This document shows, one piece after another, positions 8,566 to 17,471 of a stretch of DNA of 64,000 bases. Made by a program: the position numbers and the translations under genes. Position 1 is the first letter of the stretch; every line of letters starts with the position of its first letter. The notes under the pieces are model-generated. The model saw only the letters and a list, made by a program, of their open reading frames with translations. It was not told the origin of the DNA and made no database searches. Source of the DNA: Clostridia bacterium. GTDB lineage: Bacteria; Bacillota; Clostridia; Christensenellales; UBA1242. The DNA lies in assembly GCA_016283155.1 (NCBI GenBank), contig JAEEMI010000017.1:26030-90029 (forward strand), given 5' to 3'.

Positions 8566-8594
8566 TTTACAAGCGTGGAGTGGTGTGTTACAAT
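8566..8594 (+). promoter_or_regulatory. trpS-smpB promoter, predicted leaderless
   Basis: TTTACA (8566-8571), 17-nt spacer, TACAAT (8589-8594). The trpS ATG begins 6 nt later, so the predicted start site is the A of the ATG. There is no room for a T-box or trp leader. Confidence 0.8.
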
Positions 8595-8600
8595 GGTTAG

Positions 8601-9617
8601 ATGAAAACTGAAAAGAAAGTAATTTTAACCGCAGACCGACCCAGTGGTAATTTGCACATCGGACATTTCGCTGGCAGTTTACAAAACCGTGTGCGTTTGC
8701 AAGCTACGGGCGAATTTGAAATGTTTGTAATGATTGCTGATTTGCAGGCGTTGACTGACCACGCGAACGACGTGCAAAAAGTAACGACTTCGGTGGAAGA
8801 ATTGATGTTGGATTATTTGGCGGTCGGACTTGACCCCAAGAAAATTCATTTTGTATTGCAAAGTGCGCTACCGGCTTTGTATGAGTTACCAATGTTTTAT
8901 GCTAATTTGGTAACGCAAGCCCGTTTAGAACGTAACCCCACGGTTAAGAATGAAATTAAAACCAAAGGTTATCGTCGTGAAGTGCCGGTTGGTTTTGTAA
9001 ATTATCCCATTTCACAAGCGGCGGATATTACGGCATTCGGGGCTTCATTAGTACCGGTCGGTGCTGATCAGGCACCAATGTTAGAACAAACCCGTGAAAT
9101 TGTGGCAACCTTTAATCGTTTGTATGGCGAAACTTTAGTGATGCCAGAAGCGTTAATTCCAGAACACGCGCGCGGACGTTTGGTGGGAATTGATGGTGCG
9201 GGTAAAATGAGTAAGAGTTTGGGCAACTGTATTTATCTGAAAGACAGTGAAGAAGAATTAAAACGTAAAATTAATTCAATGTATACTGACCCGAATCACA
9301 TTAAAGTTAGCGACCCAGGTAAAGTGGAAGGTAACGTAGTTTTTATGTATTTGGATGCTTTTTATGCGGACAAAAAACATTTAATGGATTTGAAAGCACA
9401 ATACCGCCAAGGTGGTTTGGGCGATGTGGTTTTGAAGAAAATCTTGTTTGAATGCTTGAACGGAATTTTGGCGCCGATGCGTGAACGTCGAGCTTATTAC
9501 GAACAACATATGGACGAAGTGCGGGGCTATTTACGGGCGGGAACTAAACGTGCACGTGAAGTTACCGACAAGGTGTTGGCAAACGTAAAAAGCGCAATGG
9601 GTATTTATCAATTATGA
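8601..9617 (+). CDS. trpS: tryptophanyl-tRNA synthetase
   Basis: 338-residue class I aminoacyl-tRNA synthetase that charges tRNA-Trp. The HIGH-type motif GNLHIGH is at residues 16-22 and KMSKS at 202-206 within GAGKMSKSLGN; QAADITAFGASLVPVGADQ forms the conserved Trp-pocket region. Length and motif spacing match bacterial TrpRS. The start at 8601 is fixed by the conserved N-terminus and by a promoter ending 6 nt upstream; no SD exists. The last codons overlap smpB by 4 nt (ATGA). No T-box is possible, so regulation differs from many Bacillota. Confidence 0.95.
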   Translation: MKTEKKVILTADRPSGNLHIGHFAGSLQNRVRLQATGEFEMFVMIADLQALTDHANDVQKVTTSVEELMLDYLAVGLDPKKIHFVLQSALPALYELPMFYANLVTQARLERNPTVKNEIKTKGYRREVPVGFVNYPISQAADITAFGASLVPVGADQAPMLEQTREIVATFNRLYGETLVMPEALIPEHARGRLVGIDGAGKMSKSLGNCIYLKDSEEELKRKINSMYTDPNHIKVSDPGKVEGNVVFMYLDAFYADKKHLMDLKAQYRQGGLGDVVLKKILFECLNGILAPMRERRAYYEQHMDEVRGYLRAGTKRAREVTDKVLANVKSAMGIYQL

Positions 9618-10075
9618 AAGTAATTGCGGAAAATCGGCAAGCCCGCTTTAATTATTTTTTATCCGATACCTTTGAGGCTGGTTTATCCTTGCAAGGCTGG
9701 GAAGTAAAATCGGCACGTGCGGGCAATGTTTCGATTACCGAAAGTTTTATTCATTTGGAATTGGCAAACGGCAAAATTTGGCTGAAGAATGCGGATTTTG
9801 CACCGTACCAAAATGGGGTGGTGGCGGAACAGGAGCGGCGCCGTAACCGTCAGTTATTGTTACACAAAGCCGAAATCGCGAAGATTGCTAAGGCGTGTAT
9901 GATTAAGGGAAATACTTGTGTGCCGTTGAAAATTTATTGGACGAACGGCGGATTATTGAAAATCAGTATTGCGATTGCCAGAGGAAAAAATGCAATTGAT
10001 AAAAAACAAACGTTGAAAGAACGTGATTTGGCACGGGAAGCCGCGCGCACCTTGGCGGACCGAAAAGCGTATTGA
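9614..10075 (+). CDS. smpB: SsrA-binding protein SmpB
   Basis: 153-residue SmpB, partner of tmRNA in rescuing stalled ribosomes. The diagnostic N-terminal region is seen in NYFLSDTFEAGLSLQGWEVKS and SARAGNVSITESF, together with WLKNADFAPYQ and a basic C-terminal tail (KERDLAREAARTLADRKAY) that enters the empty A-site channel. It is coupled to trpS by an ATGA overlap and shares its leaderless promoter. The tmRNA gene itself is not in the window. Confidence 0.95.
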   Translation: MKVIAENRQARFNYFLSDTFEAGLSLQGWEVKSARAGNVSITESFIHLELANGKIWLKNADFAPYQNGVVAEQERRRNRQLLLHKAEIAKIAKACMIKGNTCVPLKIYWTNGGLLKISIAIARGKNAIDKKQTLKERDLAREAARTLADRKAY

Positions 10076-10105
10076 GCAGTAAAAAGTATCAATTAATGAA
10101 AAGAT

Positions 10106-10136
10106 TTGCAGTTTTTTCTTTTTTTTGTGTTATAAT
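10106..10136 (+). promoter_or_regulatory. promoter of the second BspA-like gene
   Basis: TATAAT at 10131-10136 with TTGCAG at 10106-10111 (19-nt spacer); the leader carries AAAGGAGG (10155-10162) before the ATG at 10168. It lacks the AAACT/AGTTT dyad of its relatives. Confidence 0.6.
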
Positions 10137-10167
10137 TAACGTAGACCTATTTTTAAAGGAGGTAATT

Positions 10168-11517
10168 ATGCATAAAAAAGGATTATTTGCGGCGTTGGGT
10201 GTGGTACTTGCCACGGTCGTTGCATCATTAACGTTGGTGTTTACGGTGGGACCCAAAGTTAGCGCGGATAGTTTTATTGTTTTAGCCGATGAAGAGTATT
10301 ACGACATTGATGATTATGGCGTATTACACGGTCTTTCACAATATGGTTATGAATATGTCAACAATTATTGTTGGTATGTTAACCACATTTATTTAGAAAT
10401 TCCGGAAGGCGTAGTCCAAATCGGAAGTTGTTACAATAATGGTGGAGGTAAAGATGCAGGTAATGGTAGAGACAAAGTAGTTAATATGAGTGTCTCACCG
10501 AAATCATTGGAAGTAACTTGTGGCGGATGGTATGATGCTGTAGAAGAAGGTCCGAGTGATTATTGGAATGGTTGGAATATTAATGGTAATGGTGGTTATG
10601 GCAGAATTGCTGGGGTTACTTTGCCAGAAAGTTTGGAAATTATTGGTGATAATTCTATATTCTCAAGTTTCTATAATTTGACCAGTATTGAATTACCAGA
10701 AAATTTACAGTACATTGGTTCTAGTGCATTTCAAGATTGTTCGTATTTAACCAGTATTACGATACCAGATGCTGTTACCGAAATTGGTTCTTATGCTTTC
10801 AGTGGTTGTTATAATTTAACCAGTGTCAAAATGGGCAATGATTTGGAATATATCGATAATTATGCATTCCAATATTGTAATAGTTTGACCAGTGTTAAAT
10901 GGTCGGAAAATTTGATTGGAATTGGTGAATCTGCATTTGCTTATTGTTACAAATTAAAAGCAGCAAAATTGCCAGACACAATGCAAAACATTGGTAATAA
11001 TGCCTTTTCTAATTGCTGGGCATTGAGCCAAGTGAAGTTGCCAAATAATGACCAAGATGAAGATGGTTGTGAAATTGGTAGTTATGCATTTGCGGGTTGT
11101 AGTAGTTTAGCGACCATTGCCATTCCTAACACGATTACGTATATTGGTAACAATGCATTTTATGCTTGCGGTGATAATTTCGAGATTAATTGCGAATGCT
11201 TAGAAGATGATGCTGCCGTGAGTAATTGGGACGGAGATTGGAATTATAATGAAACATATGTTGATAATGGTTGGAACGACGCATATTACGTTCCAAAGTG
11301 GGGCGTGCCATTTGTTGCACCACAAATTGTTGATGAAATTGAACAAAATCAAAATCAAAATAATGAAACCGCTACCGAAGTCGTTGCCGATGAAACCCCA
11401 GTGAATAATACCGGAGTGGTGGCTGCCGTAGCAGGAACCGCCGGTGGTGCCGCAGGTTTAGGAACAATGGGAACTATCTTTGGTATTGTGGTTGGTCGTA
11501 AACGTAAAAAATTATAA
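10168..11517 (+). CDS. BspA-like LRR surface protein with C-terminal anchor
   Basis: 449 residues from the ATG at 10168, chosen because AAAGGAGG lies directly upstream and a signal sequence begins there. N-terminal hydrophobic signal (LFAALGVVLATVVASL), then about eight 23-residue BspA repeats (LTSIELPENLQYIGSSAF pattern, about 145-345), an acidic linker, and a C-terminal hydrophobic stretch VVAAVAGTAGGAAGLGT with a GRKRKKL tail. NNTG precedes the helix, in the place of LPXTG. Termini are near-identical in sequence to the 7243 protein, so the two are paralogues with different ectodomains. Probable cell-surface adhesin or ligand binder (inference). Confidence 0.86.
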   Translation: MHKKGLFAALGVVLATVVASLTLVFTVGPKVSADSFIVLADEEYYDIDDYGVLHGLSQYGYEYVNNYCWYVNHIYLEIPEGVVQIGSCYNNGGGKDAGNGRDKVVNMSVSPKSLEVTCGGWYDAVEEGPSDYWNGWNINGNGGYGRIAGVTLPESLEIIGDNSIFSSFYNLTSIELPENLQYIGSSAFQDCSYLTSITIPDAVTEIGSYAFSGCYNLTSVKMGNDLEYIDNYAFQYCNSLTSVKWSENLIGIGESAFAYCYKLKAAKLPDTMQNIGNNAFSNCWALSQVKLPNNDQDEDGCEIGSYAFAGCSSLATIAIPNTITYIGNNAFYACGDNFEINCECLEDDAAVSNWDGDWNYNETYVDNGWNDAYYVPKWGVPFVAPQIVDEIEQNQNQNNETATEVVADETPVNNTGVVAAVAGTAGGAAGLGTMGTIFGIVVGRKRKKL

Positions 11518-11536
11518 ACTGTAATAAAGTTAACAG

Positions 11537-11563
11537 AAAGTCCGGCAAGTGTCGGACTTTTTT
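11537..11563 (+). terminator. intrinsic terminator of the GTCCG family
   Basis: AAAGTCCG (11537-11544) pairs with CGGACTTT (11553-11560) followed by T's, just after the BspA-like gene. Confidence 0.88.
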
Positions 11564-11580
11564 GTTAAATTTGAAAAACC

Positions 11581-11610
11581 TTGCAAAAAGCGAGTGATTG
11601 TGTATATAAT
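11581..11610 (+). promoter_or_regulatory. promoter of the CvpA-like/scpAB operon, predicted leaderless
   Basis: TTGCAA (11581-11586), 18-nt spacer, TATAAT (11605-11610); the ATG at 11618 follows after 7 nt without an SD. Confidence 0.75.
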
Positions 11611-11617
11611 ATCAGTA

Positions 11618-14206
11618 ATGAACGATATCATTAATTTTATTGCGCCTTATGCATCAATTGCAATGCTGGGCGTTTTGGCGGTTTTTATTCTTATCAATAT
11701 GTTGATTGGAATGGGACGCGGGTTTAAACGGGCGACTTTGCATTTAATTATTTTTGTCGGTTTGTTGGCGGTGGCTTTCTTTGTTACGCCGTTCATTGTG
11801 AATTGGGTGTTGAGTATTAATTATGCGATTGGTGGTAAAACTCCACAACAATACGTCGATTATTACAGTGACCAAATGGTAAAATTTTTACAACAACAAA
11901 TGGGTGATTATATCGTGCCATTCCAAGATTACATTAAAGAATACGCTTTGGCTGTAGTAATCGCTTTGTTGAATTTGGTAATCTTCTTCGCGTTATACTT
12001 TGTTGTGAAAATTGTGGCTTGGATAATTTATGCGGTAGTGGCTCATTTCGCAGCACCGAAAAAAGACCGCAAGGGTAATAAATTGAAAAAATACGCGGGT
12101 TGGGGCCTATTGGTTGGTGCAGTACAAGGTTTAATGTTGTTTGTCATCTTCTTGGTACCAGTGAATGGGGCTTTGGGTATAATGAACAATGCAATGACCT
12201 ATCAAGCTAATCAACAAGCAAACAATAGCATTACCACGCAAGGATTCATTGGTGGCGGTTACAACTATGACATTGATTATGATATTGATTTGAGTGCGTT
12301 GAAATTGGAAGATGTTAATTTATTTGATGCTTGCAAAAAGTTTAACAAAGGTTTGAGTTTATATAACAATGTAATGAAGTCAAGTGGTTTACAATTTGTT
12401 TCTGACCAGGCATTTGCTTACCAATTAACGGTACGGGTTAAAGACGGGGAAAACATTAACTTAGTGCACGATGTTAACAGCGGAATTGAATTATATTTTG
12501 ATACTAATTCGTTTTTGAAAGTTGTCAACAAATTAAAGAATTCAATTAAGAGCGGTAAATTGGATTTGAGCAGTTTAACCGAGGATGATTACACAGTTTT
12601 ACGTAACTACATTAATAAAGCGTTCGATTTAGAAATGCTGCAAGTTGCGGACCATTTGTTGGCTGATTTGGACGAAATCTTTAGTACTCCATTTAATAGC
12701 AACGAAACTAAACTGGCGGGTACTGACATTTATGAAAAGAGTCTTTATGGAATGTTAATTAAAGCTAATACAACCAACCGTAGCATTCCTTATGTACCAG
12801 TTGCGGGTGAACCAACACCAACGAATTATGCGCAATACGCGAAAGGTTTACGTTCGGTTGTTGGTTATGTTACCGACCAAAAATTAAATTTAATCCGTAA
12901 TGATATCATTAATATTATCGATTTGGTTCAAGCGTTAAGTTCTTACAAGGTTAGCTATGAAGGTTTGGCACAACCAAAAGCGGCAACCGAAATTTTGGCG
13001 CAAGATAATTTGAAAGTGCAAGATTATTTGGATTTAACAACCGCTAAATTAACCGAGAAATATGCGCAGTTCCCAGCAGGTACAAATCTAGTGAATGTAT
13101 TGGGTAATCGCTTGATGCAATTCTCGTTAGTCAAAATCATTGGCTTGGATAATTTCAATAATTTAGTTACTTATAGCAAGTTGATGGATAACCAATTTAA
13201 TAATAATCAAGATGTGAAAAAATTGGTCGATGGTTTAATCCCAATGTTCTTAGGTAAAAACGCGTTTACTCATAATGATACTTTAGGCAATGAGGTGCAA
13301 GGTAATTGGGAAAAATTAAGTGTTACTGTGTTAGATGTGGCAAATGTTTTACGTAACTATGTATCAATTTTGGATGATATTAATGCTTACAAGGCGGATT
13401 TCTTACCAGGTGATGAATCAACGGCACAAGCTAAAGCATTATTGAAATACTTGTCAGAAAAATTAGTCATTAAAGAAAGTGATTATGATGCAAGTATTAC
13501 GGGTGTACCATATAGTGATGATATTAAATATCAAAAAGTTAACGAAGCGGTCGATGCTCTTTATGAATTAACTAATGGATTCCCACCAGTGAAAGATTTC
13601 TTAATCAGTCAATTACAAAAAATGCAAAGTGGTGATGCTAGTACCTATATGCAAACCTTGATTGATATGTTGAACGATAGCGATAAAGCACAATGGCAAT
13701 CAACAATGAAGAGTATTGTAAATGTGGCAGACATTTTGAATAATTCGGCTTTGGGTAATTTGATGGACGTAATCCAAAATGGTGGCGCAACCAATACAAC
13801 AGAAGATTTGATGAACGCAATTAGCGAGATGGATGCTTCAACGGTTAGTGAAATGTTAACCGACATCTTGGATATTCCAGAAGTAAGTAACGCGGTGCAA
13901 GATGCTTTGAGTGATGTTTTGAATCAAGTTAATGACCCAGCTCACCAAGATGAATCAAGATCAGCTTTGGAAAGTTATTTTGTCGCTAATTCAGAAATTG
14001 ATGGCTTTGATGCTACTGATCCAGCAATCGCAGCTAAGATTGATGAGGTACAAACAGAAATCGGCGATTTGCAAACTTTGTTGGAACAATTTGACGATGA
14101 ACACGCTGATAAAGATCAATTAAAAAATGATTTGCAATCAACTATTGAAGCATTGTGGAACAAAGTTGGTGACTTGTTGGGTAAGGATCCAGCAATCGGT
14201 GCTTAA
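11618..14206 (+). CDS. large CvpA-like membrane protein
   Basis: 862 residues. The first ~210 resemble the CvpA/colicin-V-production membrane family: hydrophobic segments around 10-30, 38-62, 105-140 and 165-190, with the basic GRGFKRATLHLI turn. The remaining ~650 residues are a soluble, Asn/Asp-rich helical region without a recognised domain, predicted to lie outside the membrane. CvpA homologues are about 160-200 residues, so this is a strongly extended form. The start at 11618 is set by the TATAAT ending at 11610. It heads an apparent operon with an M50 protease, scpA and scpB. Function is unknown; an envelope role is possible. Confidence 0.65.
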   Translation: MNDIINFIAPYASIAMLGVLAVFILINMLIGMGRGFKRATLHLIIFVGLLAVAFFVTPFIVNWVLSINYAIGGKTPQQYVDYYSDQMVKFLQQQMGDYIVPFQDYIKEYALAVVIALLNLVIFFALYFVVKIVAWIIYAVVAHFAAPKKDRKGNKLKKYAGWGLLVGAVQGLMLFVIFLVPVNGALGIMNNAMTYQANQQANNSITTQGFIGGGYNYDIDYDIDLSALKLEDVNLFDACKKFNKGLSLYNNVMKSSGLQFVSDQAFAYQLTVRVKDGENINLVHDVNSGIELYFDTNSFLKVVNKLKNSIKSGKLDLSSLTEDDYTVLRNYINKAFDLEMLQVADHLLADLDEIFSTPFNSNETKLAGTDIYEKSLYGMLIKANTTNRSIPYVPVAGEPTPTNYAQYAKGLRSVVGYVTDQKLNLIRNDIINIIDLVQALSSYKVSYEGLAQPKAATEILAQDNLKVQDYLDLTTAKLTEKYAQFPAGTNLVNVLGNRLMQFSLVKIIGLDNFNNLVTYSKLMDNQFNNNQDVKKLVDGLIPMFLGKNAFTHNDTLGNEVQGNWEKLSVTVLDVANVLRNYVSILDDINAYKADFLPGDESTAQAKALLKYLSEKLVIKESDYDASITGVPYSDDIKYQKVNEAVDALYELTNGFPPVKDFLISQLQKMQSGDASTYMQTLIDMLNDSDKAQWQSTMKSIVNVADILNNSALGNLMDVIQNGGATNTTEDLMNAISEMDASTVSEMLTDILDIPEVSNAVQDALSDVLNQVNDPAHQDESRSALESYFVANSEIDGFDATDPAIAAKIDEVQTEIGDLQTLLEQFDDEHADKDQLKNDLQSTIEALWNKVGDLLGKDPAIGA

Positions 14207-14216
14207 TTAGCGGGGA

Positions 14217-14852
14217 ATGATGTTAGAATTATTTCGCACAGGCGATGACATTTATCAGACTTTAGCGTTACTAGCGTTTTATGTGATTGCAATTTTGTCC
14301 GCGTTAATTTTGCACGAAATTGCTCACGGGGTAGTAGCGTTGTGGTGTGGTGACCCGTCAGCAAAATATGCCGGACGTTTGAGTTTAAATCCAGCCAAGC
14401 ATTTGGATGGTTTGGGTACGTTGTGTTTCTTGTTGTTTGGTTTTGGTTGGGCTATTCCAGTACCAGTTAATCCGAACAATTTTAAACGTCGCAAAACGGG
14501 TTGTGTTTTAGTTTCTTTAGCGGGAATTACAATGAACTTAATTCTGGCATTTGTGGCGTCATTCTTCTTTGTGTTGTTGGCAGGAAAATCGGTGTGGGAA
14601 TACTTATTTATGTACATAATGTTGATTAACATTGTGTTTGCGTGTTTTAACCTTTTGCCAATTGCACCGTTGGATGGATTTAATTTGGTTGCATCTTTGG
14701 CTCCACAAAGTTCGTATGTACGTTTTATGCGTCAAAATCATTTAATTGCATTAATTATTTTAATGTGTGTGATTTATTTTACGGATGTCTTAGGATACTT
14801 ACAAAATTTGTTGTGTGGGTTATTTCTTGACTTTTGGCATTTGTTCTTATAA
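14217..14852 (+). CDS. site-2 protease family (M50) membrane metalloprotease
   Basis: 211-residue integral membrane protein. The zinc motif HEIAH (H33, E34, H37) lies in the first transmembrane region, and NLLPIAPLDGF supplies the second conserved aspartate motif. GRLSLNPAKHLDGLGT is typical of the small YwhC-like M50 proteins found beside scpA in Firmicutes. These proteases cut membrane-embedded substrates; its targets are unknown. A short CGGGGA site precedes tandem ATG codons at 14217 and 14220. The order M50-scpA-scpB is a well-known neighbourhood. Confidence 0.9.
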   Translation: MMLELFRTGDDIYQTLALLAFYVIAILSALILHEIAHGVVALWCGDPSAKYAGRLSLNPAKHLDGLGTLCFLLFGFGWAIPVPVNPNNFKRRKTGCVLVSLAGITMNLILAFVASFFFVLLAGKSVWEYLFMYIMLINIVFACFNLLPIAPLDGFNLVASLAPQSSYVRFMRQNHLIALIILMCVIYFTDVLGYLQNLLCGLFLDFWHLFL

Positions 14853-14863
14853 GATGATTTTAG

Positions 14864-15643
14864 ATGGGGATTATTCAACGCGTTAATCAAGACGTAAAAG
14901 TGCATCTTGCCGATTTTGATGGACCGATTGATTTGTTGTTGCAGTTAGTGCGTGAGCATAAACTTGATATTAAGACAGTAAGACTAGGCGATATGACTTC
15001 CCAATATTTGGCGTATTTAAATGAATTGGATACTTTAGACTTAGATTTAGCTAGCGAATTTATTGAGGTCGGGGCAATCTTAGTAGAAATTAAAAGTAAA
15101 CAAATTTTACCGCGACCGGAAGAAGAAAAGCCTGAGGAAGAAGATGATGAGGAGTTGTTACGTCAACGTTTAGAAGAATATGCTTTGTTTAAAGATGCAA
15201 GTGAAAATCTAAAAACGATGGATGAGGTAGGACGTTATTACCGTGCACCTGCAGTAATGAAAGTAAATACTAGTTATAAATTAGAAGGTGTTAGTTTTGA
15301 TGACTTGACCAATGCATTTACTGCGATTTTAGCACGTGTTGGTGAAAATGCAGCAAAAATTGAAAAGACCACAATAAAACTTGACAGATTTACTGTAGCC
15401 GATAAAATTAAAGATGTAGTGAAACGATTGAAAACCAGTAATCAGATTCGGTTTAGTCAGTTGTTTGAAATCGATATCACTCGCAGCGAAGTCATCAATA
15501 CGTTTCTTGCAGTATTGGAATTGTTAAAACGTCAGTTGGTGATTTGTCGACAAACCCAAGCATTTGGGGAAATCGAGATTGTGAAAGGAGGAGCTTTTGG
15601 CGACGGAAATTTTGACCTTACCGACAGCGAATTCGGCGCGTAA
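14864..15643 (+). CDS. scpA: segregation and condensation protein A
   Basis: 259-residue kleisin subunit of the SMC-ScpAB condensin. The N-terminal block FDGPIDLLLQLVREHKLDI and the IEVGAILVEIKSKQILPR segment are diagnostic; an acidic middle (PEEEKPEEEDDEE) and a C-terminal winged helix follow. It bridges the two SMC heads and recruits ScpB. It overlaps scpB by 47 nt. Only a weak SD is present. The partner smc lies at 40899 in this window. Confidence 0.95.
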   Translation: MGIIQRVNQDVKVHLADFDGPIDLLLQLVREHKLDIKTVRLGDMTSQYLAYLNELDTLDLDLASEFIEVGAILVEIKSKQILPRPEEEKPEEEDDEELLRQRLEEYALFKDASENLKTMDEVGRYYRAPAVMKVNTSYKLEGVSFDDLTNAFTAILARVGENAAKIEKTTIKLDRFTVADKIKDVVKRLKTSNQIRFSQLFEIDITRSEVINTFLAVLELLKRQLVICRQTQAFGEIEIVKGGAFGDGNFDLTDSEFGA

Positions 15644-16256
15644 AACCCAGAGTCGTAACGCTAGTACACCAAGTAATCGTGTGCAAGAATTAGCACATCA
15701 AATTACTGCGATTTTATTTGCTTGTGGTGATGGTTTGCCAGTTGAAATCTTTTGCCAAAAATTAGGTGTTTCAAAAACGGAAGCAGAAACTGCTTTGGAA
15801 TTTGTTCGTGGTCAATTCAGTGGAGATAGCGGTATTCATTTGATTAAATATCGTAATAATTATCAATTTTGCACCAATCCAGCTTATGAAACCGAAGTTG
15901 GTTTAGTGTTAAATCCATTACGTGAACGTAACTTGACTCGTGCCGCATTAGAAACTTTAGCGGTTGTGGCTTACAAGCAACCCGTAACGCGTTTGGAAAT
16001 TGACCAAATTCGTGGTGTGGGTAGTGATTATGCGTTACAAATTTTGACACAGAGTAATTTGGTTGAAATCGTTGGTCGTAAAGAAGTGTTGGGGCGCCCT
16101 CTGTTATATGGAACGACGGATAATTTCTTAAAACGTTTTGGATTAGATGATATTAAGAATTTACCAAGCTATGATGAGTTATTAGAAAAGATTAAATTAA
16201 TTCATTCACAAGAGAATAGCGAAATCGATTTATATAATAGTAATCGTCAGAACTAA
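15597..16256 (+). CDS. scpB: segregation and condensation protein B
   Basis: 219-residue ScpB with two winged-helix domains; conserved core ALETLAVVAYKQPVTRLEID and IRGVGSDYALQIL, then KEVLGRPLLYGTT. It binds ScpA within the SMC complex. Start is TTG at 15597, supported by AAAGGAGG at about 15584-15591; this lies inside scpA, a 47-nt overlap. The first ~25 residues are a non-conserved Ser/Thr/Asn-rich extension. It is the last gene of its operon. Confidence 0.94.
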   Translation: MATEILTLPTANSARKTQSRNASTPSNRVQELAHQITAILFACGDGLPVEIFCQKLGVSKTEAETALEFVRGQFSGDSGIHLIKYRNNYQFCTNPAYETEVGLVLNPLRERNLTRAALETLAVVAYKQPVTRLEIDQIRGVGSDYALQILTQSNLVEIVGRKEVLGRPLLYGTTDNFLKRFGLDDIKNLPSYDELLEKIKLIHSQENSEIDLYNSNRQN

Positions 16257-16279
16257 GTCGTTAAATTAATGATTAGGTA

Positions 16280-16308
16280 TTGTTTTTATCCTTTTTGTCC
16301 GCTATAAT
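16280..16308 (+). promoter_or_regulatory. promoter of the mTERF-like gene
   Basis: TTGTTT (16280-16285), 17-nt spacer, TATAAT (16303-16308). Leader of about 14 nt with AAAGGGG SD before the ATG at 16329. Confidence 0.75.
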
Positions 16309-16328
16309 TGGGGACAAAGGGGAAAGTA

Positions 16329-17369
16329 ATGAAGGGAAATAAGAGTAAAGCGAATGTTGCCAAAGATTTAGCACTGGCAATCCAATATTTTCTCGGACTT
16401 GGTTTGAAGGAAAATGAAGCCAAAGAACTATTACAAAAGAGTGGTGTAAGAGATCTTGATATAATTCAAATTAGACTTGATGATTATCAAAAGATTTTTC
16501 AGGTTGATTTGTCAACTATTTTGAGGTGGATGTTGAAAGATCCTAAATTATTAGGGCTTGAAACTGTTGGTAAGCAATCCACGACCGTACAAAGTAAACT
16601 TAAGCAATTACAAGAAGTTTTAAGAGTTGATGAAAAAACTGCATCAACAATGATTTTACAGGTCCCTAAATTACTTGATCTTAGTTCTAACACAATTAAA
16701 AGTAAAATTGCCGATTATCAAAAACTTTTACATACCGATGCGGCAACAATTATTAAATGGGTGTGTTGTCAACCGTATGTGCTGAATTATGATGTAACAG
16801 AAAATGTAGCGGCTACTGTTAATTTTTACCTTGATGAGTTAAAGATTAATACGGCAACATTGTTACAAATGTTGTTAAGTTTTCCGGCATTGATTACCTA
16901 TGGTATTGATGACAGTGCGACTTCGATTAAAACTAAAATTCAAAAAATTAATGAAGTATTACCGCGAGAACAGGCACGGGAATTAATGATTGAAAAACCG
17001 ATGATTCTAACAGCGCCAGCACAGAGTTTTAAAATTCGTTATATGTTAGCGGCTGTAATAGGATTATTATCTAATTTTATTAACAATTTCATTTTCAGCG
17101 AGGGGAAGGTTTATGCACGATATTGTTATTTAACACAAAAACATCCAACTGCAATGAAACGAAGTTTAGTTTATGCCAGCGAAAAAAAGTTTAACCAATA
17201 TGCAGGAGCAAAAACAGTAGACTTATTGGAAATGTTTCCTTTGGATTTGGCGGCAGTGAAGAAAATTGAACATCTATTTTTTAAACTAACGGGGCAACAA
17301 ATTGAATTAGATAATCAAGAACTGCAAGCGCTTGGTTTACAAAAAATAGATCAATTGAAGACCCTTTAA
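16329..17369 (+). CDS. mTERF-like helical-repeat protein
   Basis: 346 residues from the ATG at 16329 (SD AAAGGGG). About five tandem repeats of 35-40 residues each carry a Pro-Leu motif after a helix: KDPKLLGL, QVPKLLDL, CQPYVLNY, SFPALITY and EKPMILTA, with amphipathic helices of the L..YQKLL type between. This periodicity matches the mTERF repeat of mitochondrial and plastid transcription-termination factors, which form a nucleic-acid-binding superhelix. The C-terminal ~120 residues (Tyr/Lys-rich) do not clearly repeat. No signal peptide. Leu codons include many CTT. A nucleic-acid-binding role is inferred; other alpha-solenoids remain possible. Confidence 0.6.
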   Translation: MKGNKSKANVAKDLALAIQYFLGLGLKENEAKELLQKSGVRDLDIIQIRLDDYQKIFQVDLSTILRWMLKDPKLLGLETVGKQSTTVQSKLKQLQEVLRVDEKTASTMILQVPKLLDLSSNTIKSKIADYQKLLHTDAATIIKWVCCQPYVLNYDVTENVAATVNFYLDELKINTATLLQMLLSFPALITYGIDDSATSIKTKIQKINEVLPREQARELMIEKPMILTAPAQSFKIRYMLAAVIGLLSNFINNFIFSEGKVYARYCYLTQKHPTAMKRSLVYASEKKFNQYAGAKTVDLLEMFPLDLAAVKKIEHLFFKLTGQQIELDNQELQALGLQKIDQLKTL

Positions 17370-17383
17370 TGCGGGTCTTTTTT
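17358..17383 (+). terminator. intrinsic terminator overlapping the stop codon
   Basis: AAGACCC (17358-17364) pairs with GGGTCTT (17373-17379), then T's; the stop codon TAA (17367-17369) lies in the loop. Confidence 0.85.
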
Positions 17384-17413
17384 ATGCGTTTTATGACAAT
17401 GCTGTAGAATTTG

Positions 17414-17443
17414 TTTGGCGGGTGAGTGATTTTCGTGTATAAT
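17414..17443 (+). promoter_or_regulatory. eno promoter
   Basis: TATAAT (17438-17443) with TTTGGC (17414-17419), 18-nt spacer; the leader holds AAAAGGAG before eno. Confidence 0.6.
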
Positions 17444-17471
17444 AATCTTTGCGATTAAAAGGAGATAAATA

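Noticed and set aside
8521..8600. T-box or trp leader ahead of trpS
   Set aside because: A promoter with a 17-nt spacer ends 6 nt before the ATG, leaving no leader RNA.
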